This document shows, one piece after another, positions 56,749 to 64,000 of a stretch of 64,000 bases of DNA. Each line of letters opens with the position of its first letter. Within the stretch, counting starts at the first letter, position 1. The position numbers and the translations under genes were made by a program. Source of the DNA: Nemophila menziesii (taxonomy: Eukaryota; Streptophyta; Magnoliopsida; Boraginales; Hydrophyllaceae); NCBI GenBank assembly GCA_029959085.1, contig JARWIR010000005.1, positions 34,713,350 to 34,777,349 on the forward strand. Direction: 5' to 3'. The notes beneath the pieces were generated by a model that worked only from the letters and a program-made list of their open reading frames with translations, searched no databases and had not been told where the DNA came from.

Positions 56749-58539
56749 TTAAGCTTTAGGTACCCAATTTGGATTGGGTCCATGAGGGTTAGTGGATTTC
56801 CTTTTTAAGACCCATTTAGGCCTTTTCCAAATTGGCACAAGAGATCCCAAATCCAATAATTTACGATAGTAACAATGAGATGCATCATGACCAAGTTTTT
56901 CACAATAGGTGCAAGTGATAGAAGATTTTGAAGAAGATGGGATTTCATTTGAAATTTTGGATTTTACAAAGATATTTTTCAAAGGTTTTTGGTGAGTGAA
57001 TGGATCATATCCAACACCACTTTTTTCACAAGCCATTCTTTGAGAACCTAAAATTAAATCCAAGTTTTCTTGCCCACTAGTAAATTTTAAAATAATGGCA
57101 TTTTGATCAACAATCTTTTTCTCTAACAAAGCTTTTTCTTCCAAAAGATTTTTCTCAATAAGATGAAGTTTCTCATTATCATCTATACATTCATCACAAA
57201 GATTTTGACAATCTTCCAAAGCTTTCAAAACCTCTTTAGTTCTATTTTTCTCAAATTCTAAATCTTTTGTTAAAACTTTGTTTGTTTCAATAGAATTTAA
57301 AAAATCATTATAAAGAGAATCAAATGCCTCATGAATATCTTGTTCACTAGCATCATCATTAGTTAAAGAGAGTTTAGATTTTGGAGTTACCTCATCATGA
57401 TTTGCCATAAAGGCAAAGTGAGTAGTACCGGTATCATCATCCGAAGAAGCATCTTCATCATTTTCAAGTTTTCCCATAAAAGCAACAAGATTGACATTTT
57501 CATTGTCACTTTCTTCTTCCTCCGAATTTTGAGTATCCCAAGTGATATTAGCATGCATTGCTCTCTTAGGTTTCTCCTTTTGAAGAAGAGGACAATAAGT
57601 CTTGATATGACCAACTTTCTTGCAATGATAGCAAGTGGGTTCGTCTTGTTTGATAGCTCTATCATTCTTCTTGTAAGGTGAGGAAGAACTTCCTTTCTTG
57701 GCAAAGCGTTTGTATCTCATGAATTTTTTCATATCTCTTGCCAACATAGCTACTCCTTCATCTTCACTAGTTTCTTCTTCATGTGAATTTTCTTCTTCAC
57801 TTTCCTTTCTTTCTTTTCGTTCTTTCAACTTGGTACTCATAGCATGGAAAGCAATAGATTTCTTAATCTTTTTCTCCTCATCATCTCTTATCTTTTCTTC
57901 TTCAAGCACAAGCTCCTCCGTCATGAGGTTGCAAATGAGTTCATGAACCATCATTTTTGAAAGATCTTTAGTATCCCTTATAGAGTTGATCTTTGTCTTG
58001 TATTTCCTTGGAAGAGCAAATAAGATTTTTCGGCATTGTTCCTTGTTGGTGTATTCTTGACCAAGAGTCTTCAAGGTGTTAACAATGTTAGAAAATCTTT
58101 GATGCATAGCATTCAAGGCTTCATCGGGCTCCATACGAAAAAGCTCATACTTAGTGATAAAGAGACCAATCTTAGTTTCTTTAATATCTTCCGTTCCTTG
58201 ATATGATAGCTCCAAGAGTTGCCACATTTCATGAGCGGAGTTGCATTCACTAACTCTAGCGTATTCCGTGACACTTAATCCATTAATGAGAATGTTCATA
58301 GCTTTGTTGTTTTTGGTGAGTTTAGCTATGTCTTGATCATTGTAATCATCTTCATTTTTCACCTCCGTAGTACTACCCGTAACATAAGGAACATAAGGAC
58401 CTTTCTTGATAGCAAGCCATAAGAAGTAATCAATTCCTTTCACATGAATCTCCATTTTCTTCTTCCATCCAAAGTAGTCTTTTCCTACAAAAAGCGGAGG
58501 TCTAGTAGAACATGAACCTTCCGGTTGATTAGAATCCAT
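56749..58539 (-). CDS. E3 Gag (nucleocapsid) protein
   Basis: 596 codons, ATG at 58537-58539 just after the primer-binding site. N-terminal DUF4219/UBN2 region (GKDYFGWKKKMEIHVKG, EMWQLLELSYQGTEDIKETK), a charged Glu/Lys-rich stretch, CCHC knuckle CYHCKKVGHIKTYCP near residue 305, a long coiled-coil-like region, and a second zinc knuckle CTYCEKLGHDASHC near residue 550. Ends NPNWVPKA. Structural protein of the virus-like particle. Uninterrupted, fitting the young LTRs. Confidence 0.93.
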   Translation of the reverse strand: MDSNQPEGSCSTRPPLFVGKDYFGWKKKMEIHVKGIDYFLWLAIKKGPYVPYVTGSTTEVKNEDDYNDQDIAKLTKNNKAMNILINGLSVTEYARVSECNSAHEMWQLLELSYQGTEDIKETKIGLFITKYELFRMEPDEALNAMHQRFSNIVNTLKTLGQEYTNKEQCRKILFALPRKYKTKINSIRDTKDLSKMMVHELICNLMTEELVLEEEKIRDDEEKKIKKSIAFHAMSTKLKERKERKESEEENSHEEETSEDEGVAMLARDMKKFMRYKRFAKKGSSSSPYKKNDRAIKQDEPTCYHCKKVGHIKTYCPLLQKEKPKRAMHANITWDTQNSEEEESDNENVNLVAFMGKLENDEDASSDDDTGTTHFAFMANHDEVTPKSKLSLTNDDASEQDIHEAFDSLYNDFLNSIETNKVLTKDLEFEKNRTKEVLKALEDCQNLCDECIDDNEKLHLIEKNLLEEKALLEKKIVDQNAIILKFTSGQENLDLILGSQRMACEKSGVGYDPFTHQKPLKNIFVKSKISNEIPSSSKSSITCTYCEKLGHDASHCYYRKLLDLGSLVPIWKRPKWVLKRKSTNPHGPNPNWVPKA

Positions 58540-58580
58540 ATCGTATTAACTCTAGAAACGATTAAGTACAATAGAGCTAG

Positions 58581-58592
58581 GCTCTGATACCA
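58581..58592 (-). other. E3 primer-binding site (tRNA-iMet)
   Basis: Minus strand TGGTATCAGAGC, two bases inside the 5' LTR. Confidence 0.95.
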
Positions 58593-58594
58593 AT

Positions 58595-59755
58595 TGATAT
58601 ACTATATGCGTCCTAGAAGGGGGGTTGAATAGGACAATAGAAATTAATCGGCTAATTTTATTTCAAGTAAATAAAATTAAAAGCTAATTTGAATCCTATT
58701 GTATTAGCAAACTAAATAGTATAAAACTAGATAATCCTAAAAGACAATAATATCAAACTATTCAAGTAGGCATTTTATCAAGCATATAGAGTGCGGAAAT
58801 ATAAAGAGTGTAGAGATAGAATGCGATACACAACGATGTATAGTGGTTCGGTTTCCCTACATCCACTACCTAAGGAAGCCTCCTTAGGATTTGCAAGATT
58901 CTCAACTAATCTTCGTAACTCTTAACCGGGTGAGATACAAACCCTTACAACCACTTCAAAAACTCTTTGAAGGAAATACACTTGTGTTATCACCAACACA
59001 AGGAACCAAGCATAAACCTATGCTCACACTACTCTCTTAATCTATTACAAGAACTAAGAGGAAAGGGAAAAGTGTTTAAGGGTGCTTATAAAAGCTTTGT
59101 AACTAAACTCCTAAATGAGTAGATAAGAACTAATTAGCTTCACAATAAATATGACTTGAATGCTCCTTTGAAACCTCCTTGAATGATAGAATTAATTGCT
59201 CTTAAGATTGGTAGATGGAAGGCTTAAGTTGTGTCTTGAATGAACTCCATTTTATAGCTGCAAATGTGGTCCAACGGTCAAAAGGCTCTTCTCTAACGGA
59301 TCTATTTTAACTCCAACGGATATAAGCTTTGTCCTCTTGTAAAGTGCAGAAAACCCTCTTGTGCGGTGTACCGCGGATATGGTCCGGTGCACCGCATAAC
59401 TGTTCGACTAAACTTTGAGCTTACTGGTCGGACCATACAATGTACCGCAACCCTGGTCCGTGCCTTGGTCCGGTGTACCGCGCCTAGGTCCGGTGTACCG
59501 TGCATTTCATGAGCATACTGGTCGGACTATTCATTGTACCGCAACACTGGTCCGTGACTCTGCGGTGTACCGCGTAATTCATCCGGTGTACCGCGGAGCT
59601 GCTTATTTGAATAACAAGCTAAATGCAAGGAAGTGAACACAACTAATCTAAAGAGGGGTTTTGGAAAACATCTTAAGTGATACCAAAATGAATTTTAGTT
59701 GAAATGTTGATTTGTCGAATATTAAAACGGGAATAAAAACAAGGTGAGGCTAACA
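58595..59755 (-). repeat. E3 5' LTR
   Basis: 1161 bp, TG...CA. TATA box TATAAAATG on the minus strand near 59247-59257, with the GC-rich repeat cluster (59356-59599) upstream of it in transcription sense. Confidence 0.96.
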
Positions 59756-59760
59756 AAGTT

Positions 59761-60780
59761 AGAAAGCAAAAAATTCCTCAAGATTTTAAATGGTTGAAAA
59801 AAAATTGTCTTCTACAATTTACCTTATTGGCGGGATAGCTAATTGAAACATAATATTGATGTTATGTATTTTGAGAAAAAATATGTGTGATATTTACGTG
59901 GTAATGTAGTTTCCTATATTGGAAATTTAGAAAAGATGATGCGAACGTGAGGAAGGATCTGACAGATTTGGGTATACGGAAAGAGTCTTGGTTGTTCGAG
60001 GACCGAGGTAGAGTGATGTTGTCGCGCACAAAGTATGTGATTCCCCCGGACAAGCAACATCTTTTTCTAGATTGGTTGAAGGCGCAAAAGTTTCCCGATG
60101 AATTTGCATCTAGTTTGAGGAATAACGTTTTGAGTGATGCGAGAAAGGTCATTGGTATGAAATCCCATATGGCTGTCACATAATGATGCAATGTCTTTTT
60201 GTAGCAAGTATCCCAGGATTGTTCGATGATACAACTACGATCGATATGATAATAGGGTTGGACAACCCGTTTAGGAATGTTTGTACAAAAAACCTAAGTA
60301 TGAAAGAACTAGAAGACAAAAAAGATGAAGTGGCCATTCTTATGTGCAAGCTTGAAATAAAGTTTCCTCCCGCATTTTTGACATAATGGTCCACCTAATC
60401 ATACACTTGTACGATGAATCCAAGTTAAGTGGACCGGTTCAAATGTGTTAGAGGTACCCGTTCGAAAGGTATTTGAAGAAGCTAAAATAATATATTTGGA
60501 ATCCGGCTAGACCTGAGGGTTCAATCATCAAGAGATACATTTTCAAATAGACATTAACATTTATATCACATCAACAAGAAGAAAGAACACAATTTAACAA
60601 TCCAGGTTAATATGGTGAGACGCTCCCAAAACCCAAAAACTTTCCGTGTTTAAGAGTCTTTGTCAAGTAATGTGTAAAAAGGAATTTTGTACGTTACCAC
60701 ACAAAAAAGGAGAGAATTGATTGGTGCGTCCTCCAGAATTGCGACAAGAATAACCCATATATGATGTAGGTATTAAAAAA
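59761..60780 (+). pseudogene. CACTA transposase TNP2, 3' part
   Basis: Continues 50636-52133 beyond E3. In changing frames: an NIILMLCI.RKNMCD block, then RKDLTDLGIRKESW in ORF 59947-60183, ending RKVIGMKSHMAVT. ORF 60183-60386 has DEVAILMCKLEIKFPPAFLT and is followed by the HL.IHL-type block. Near 60715-60760, VLQNCDKNNPYM matches the C-terminal part of TNP2. Stops throughout. Confidence 0.88.
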
Positions 60781-60930
60781 GTTTAATCTATCTACATTAA
60801 AAATGTTAACACTCATGTTTATGTATAGTGAACACAAGTCTTCCTTACGGGTCCCTGATGTAGAAAGAATTGACCTAGAGAAGTTTCGTCGATGGTTTCT
60901 GAAAAAGGTATATAAGTTTTCAATTTTTAG

Positions 60931-61089
60931 CACAAATATTACAGTATGACAATTAATAGTTATTCGTGGTTATGCATTTAATGCCGATAAAATTATTTCA
61001 TTAGCCAATTTGTCCAATGGTCTCACATATAGATTTGATTCAGGTGTTAGAAACATGATAAAATAGGTTTCTAGTGAAAAGGGTGGTCG
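60931..61089. other. unassigned, possible distal CACTA sequence
   Basis: No domain seen; the expected CACTA 3' end (reverse of CACTA) was not found. Confidence 0.3.
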
Positions 61090-61119
61090 CTCCTAGAGTG
61101 TGACAATAAATCAACACAA

Positions 61120-61360
61120 AAGAAGAGAAGCAACTAACTGCTAGTGTAAGGATCGTTCCAAGTAATATATAAGTAAAACCAGGATATTCGTCTCCACATG
61201 GATTACGAGGTTATGATTAAGTGTCTAAACAGAAAGTATAATTGATTGCTAAAATAAGGAGAGGAAATTTTTGTTTGGTTTTTTTATTTCAAAGCTAGAC
61301 GCAAGAAAGTAAATCCAAAGATAGACTAAATGAAAGTAATAAATAATTAAAATATAATAC
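61120..61360 (-). repeat. fragment of solo-LTR family S (3' end region)
   Basis: TTCCAAGTAATATATAAGTA and ATTCGTCTCCACATGGATTA align with 35500-35580, the end region of the family S LTR, and similarity extends to about 61330. No TSD; truncated copy. Confidence 0.65.
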
Positions 61361-61413
61361 TTAAATGGGAGATATACTTGAGTCTCGCTAGGAAATCATC
61401 AAAGTTCATTAAT

Positions 61414-61626
61414 TCACAGTTTATTACTTAAATGGGAGATATACTTTAGACCTTCCCTAATTTTACCATCAAAGAAGTTAGACCAAGTCTTTTTAAGTGA
61501 CTCGTTTTCTGTAGTTTCCAAGATTGTGGTCTCTACTTGCAGTGATGATGGCAATCTCGGCAGATCTAATCTAAAATTGGGTACAAAATCCGAAGTGATG
61601 ACTTCACTTTTCTTATTTATACTCAA
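61414..61626 (-). pseudogene. possible LINE ORF1 N-terminal fragment
   Basis: 70 codons containing LKKTWSNFFDGKIREGLKYI, which resembles the W..LF segment in front of DUF4283 in plant LINE ORF1 proteins. Only weak similarity by eye; could be chance. Confidence 0.25.
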
Positions 61627-62199
61627 CTCTTTTTGTAATGAAGGAAAAGCTTCTATATTTGTACTTCACCAGTGTTCTGACTTGGTTTATATGGGGTAGT
61701 TTCAAATCTGATAACACTTTAAGTTAACTTTTGATTACTTGTAGTAGATCTATTATTATTTTATTGAACAGGTGTCATAGTAGATTTATATTTGTCACCT
61801 ACAGATTTTTAATCGTTTCTTGAGTTCTGAACCTGATTTTTACGCAGTGAATCTATGTATTCCTCTATGTTTATCTGTTTTTTCCTATTTTCTTATTTTT
61901 GGTGCCATTTAACTAGATTCGTGAGGTAAACTGGTTTGTAGGTAAAGTGTTTGGGTAAAGTCTAGGAGAGAAAAGATGGAAGCGATGAGAAAAGAATAAC
62001 AACAGACGAGGAAGAGAAAGTAGGTTGCGTTCACCACTAAACCCAACGAGGATACACGATGGAGGAGGTTGAACGGTGGAGAAGGAGCGATAAAAAATAG
62101 GTGCAGAAGGATACCGGAAAAGAAAATTTAGAAAACCTAGAGAGAGAAACTAAGTGTAAAACCTAGAGAGAAGGAAGAGCATAGTTGACTCTCATTTGA

Positions 62200-62229
62200 G
62201 TTTTTTATGTATATATATATATATATATT
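62200..62229. repeat. short (AT)n tract
   Basis: Pure TA dinucleotides, about 26 bases. Confidence 0.9.
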
Positions 62230-62330
62230 TCACTCTTTTTTTGTTACTTAGTAGTATGAATAATATGTACATTTTTACCCATATGGAAATTCGATTACAA
62301 GTTTATTATACATACAATTTACATCGATCT

Positions 62331-62417
62331 TATGTTATGGATGAAATACTTCACGTTCTTCTGAAAATACCTCTTTCAAAACGTGTAGCGAGAACATATC
62401 ATCTTTCTGATGAATAG
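62331..62417 (+). pseudogene. possible F-box fragment
   Basis: The end of ORF 62196-62417, MDEILHVLLKIPLSKRVART, recalls the F-box start (LPDEIL..IL..LPLK..VRTS). The upstream part is low-complexity and no downstream F-box partner domain follows. Very weak. Confidence 0.25.
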
Positions 62418-64000
62418 AAAAGGCAGGTTCAATTAACTTCTGCTTTATTGATCCAATTAGTTCAATATAGTGTAGATTTATCCGATCTTTTAAGGCAAAC
62501 TTCTAAAAATTCTTCACTAGAAGTTTCAGTTGAAGCGGTTAACCCTACTATATGCCATGAATATGTTACTTAGTCTTGTTGCTTGTTATGGAGTAGAGTT
62601 CTTCAAAGATTTACCAGTATAAATCTCAAATTGTGTCTGAACTTAAATCAATGATGGAAAATCTTGTTTGAATTTACTTACTACTTTGAATTTACTATAA
62701 TACCCTGCTTCTACCCCTCTTGTGGAGCTTTTTTGTGTCTTACTTCTGCAAAATGATGGGTTAAAATCTAAAGATGTGGTTAGTTGATCAATGACTATAG
62801 ACTTTCTTGATACTATATATGCAAGGTTGAAACATGATGTTGTAACCTGTAAACAAGAACAATTTTAATAAGTGAATGAGTTACTAAATGAGGAATCTAT
62901 GGATCATAGTCAGATAAGTGACACATTTTTTTTGTTTGCTTATTCTTCCTATGGGTCCTGAAAGTTATTAAAAAATTAAACCTTAAAATTTGGTTTTTGA
63001 AAAATACGCAACTTATTTTAAAAAATTATTAAGCTATATTAACCAAAAAAAATATATAACATAGGGAAACAAGTCTATTTAACTCCATTTGTCCATAAGT
63101 AGTTTTAAAAAGGTAGGTTTGGCCGAACCAAAATATTAGGTTTGAATCCAAAATTTTAATATTTTGTATTTCTGGAAACATGAAATAGGTATATTTTAAT
63201 GTATACACATAAACATTTCTATGTAAATGAAATCCTTTAAATCATAAGATACAATTCAACTATATACCTAATATGTCATTCTATAAACAATATTAATGCA
63301 ATTTGTAATATATAGAGCTATTTGAACCATATGGCATAGCCAAAACGGCAAGGGAGCAAGCCCAGTTTTCTAGATATAGCTTTTTGTGCGTGCTTGGGGT
63401 AAACCGACTGATGGTGGTCTAGATGTCTCAGCGGAAAATTATTTTGTAAAATAGGTTAAACCTTATGGAGAGGACAAGTTTTAACACCAACGGTTGCTTT
63501 GGAAGTGAGTTGAATCGGGAGGGAATATGAAGGCTATTAAACGATACATGTGGGGAATTTTTGGCGGCTTCAAAGGAACATGTGAGACGGTGTAACCACT
63601 TGTGTCAAAATTAAATGCACTACACTCCAGGCTAAAAATGATAGAGGAACAAGAGAAATAAAATTGGACATTAAGACCAACTTGATGGAATTTCTTGCAC
63701 TATTGAAGGATGGTGTGAACACTGGAGATCAATCAAATTGAATTCTAGATAAAAATGTGTGAGTATTATGAACATAAATGACGACTTTGATTTAGACCAT
63801 GTTAATAGAGAGCCAAATGTTTGCATGGATTGGTTAATTAGTGTAGGATGAGAGATAATGGTGTGGAGACTGTAAAATATACAGACTTACCAGATAGATT
63901 GTGATTTTTTTTTTTAAATTTAACCCATTCAGCTGTAATTATTATTAAGGTTTCATAAAATTGTTCCTCACTATTTTGTACATTGTACAATATTCTTAGT
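62418..64000. other. AT-rich intergenic, nothing recognised
   Basis: No ORF above 60 codons with similarity, no repeat with a partner in the window. Confidence 0.45.

Larger units (their letters stand above)
52134..59755 (-). mobile_element. young Sirevirus-like copia retrotransposon E3
   Basis: 7622-bp minus-strand element, TSD AAGTT (52129-52133, 59756-59760), two 1161-bp LTRs with about five differences. Primer-binding site 58581-58592; polypurine tract AAAAAGGGGGAGAT next to the 3' LTR, the Sirevirus signature. Gag (596 codons) and Pol (one frameshift) are otherwise open. No envelope-like ORF: only 356 bp separate the pol stop from the LTR. Inserted in the CACTA transposase. Confidence 0.96.
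49966..60930 (+). mobile_element. CACTA (En/Spm) DNA transposon, decayed and interrupted by E3
   Basis: The 5' end is near TTACAAAAATTAAAAAAACC (about 49970), a degenerate form of the CACTACAAAAA-type terminus. It is followed by subterminal ATTAGCGACG motifs in both orientations (49990-50215). The TNP2 transposase is coded on the plus strand at 50636-52133 and resumes at 59761-60780 after the inserted element E3. The 3' terminus was not found. Many stops: inactive. Confidence 0.85.

Overview
The window is plant nuclear DNA, almost certainly from a eudicot. It is AT-rich and packed with plant transposable elements: Ty1/copia elements with initiator-Met tRNA primer-binding sites, a Ty3/gypsy remnant, an L1-type LINE with a DUF4283/zinc-knuckle ORF1, a CACTA TNP2 transposase, a tRNA-derived SINE and MITEs. 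The only clear host genes are plant-specific DC1 (cysteine/histidine-rich C1) genes with short introns. I cannot name the species.

Layout. 1-2.6 kb: 5' part of a minus-strand copia element (E0), cut by the window edge. 3.0-4.7 kb: a foldback element with palindromic arms, a SINE with exact target-site duplication (TSD), and a long AAG microsatellite. 5.5-7.6 kb: decayed Sirevirus-like LTR and a Ty3/gypsy fragment. 7.7-33.0 kb: a host block of about 3.6 kb carrying a DC1 gene, present as unit A and unit B in direct tandem. Unit A has been inflated to about 21.6 kb by four insertions: copia element E1 (8150-15609), copia element E2 (15982-23637), a hAT-type MITE (26387-27099) and a solo LTR (27503-29031). 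Unit B keeps the uninterrupted sequence at these positions, so it works as a set of empty sites. 33.7-38.1 kb: a second foldback element built round a hairpin minisatellite, then a terminal-inverted-repeat element with possible captured gene sequence, itself split by a second solo LTR. 38.5-45.5 kb: a near full-length LINE. 45.8-48.3 kb: a third copy of the DC1 block (unit C), with an intact gene. 49.6-60.9 kb: a MITE beside a CACTA transposon whose transposase gene is interrupted by a young Sirevirus-like element (E3, 52134-59755). 61-64 kb: scraps.

Host genes: DC1-A and DC1-C look translatable (two exons, nine DC1-like units). DC1-B has lost most of exon 2. E2 sits in the last codons of DC1-A, and its LTR supplies the stop codon and probably the 3' end of the transcript.

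The most unusual feature is in E1 and E2. Both carry an extra open reading frame of 185/191 codons between the 5' LTR and gag. The two proteins are clearly homologous but far more diverged than the flanking gag-pol. In E2 the extra frame is intact although gag-pol is wrecked, and yet E2's LTRs are nearly identical. E2 therefore moved recently as a non-autonomous element while keeping this frame. A tRNA-like Pol III promoter-type sequence lies antisense between primer-binding site and extra frame in both elements. I do not recognise the extra protein.
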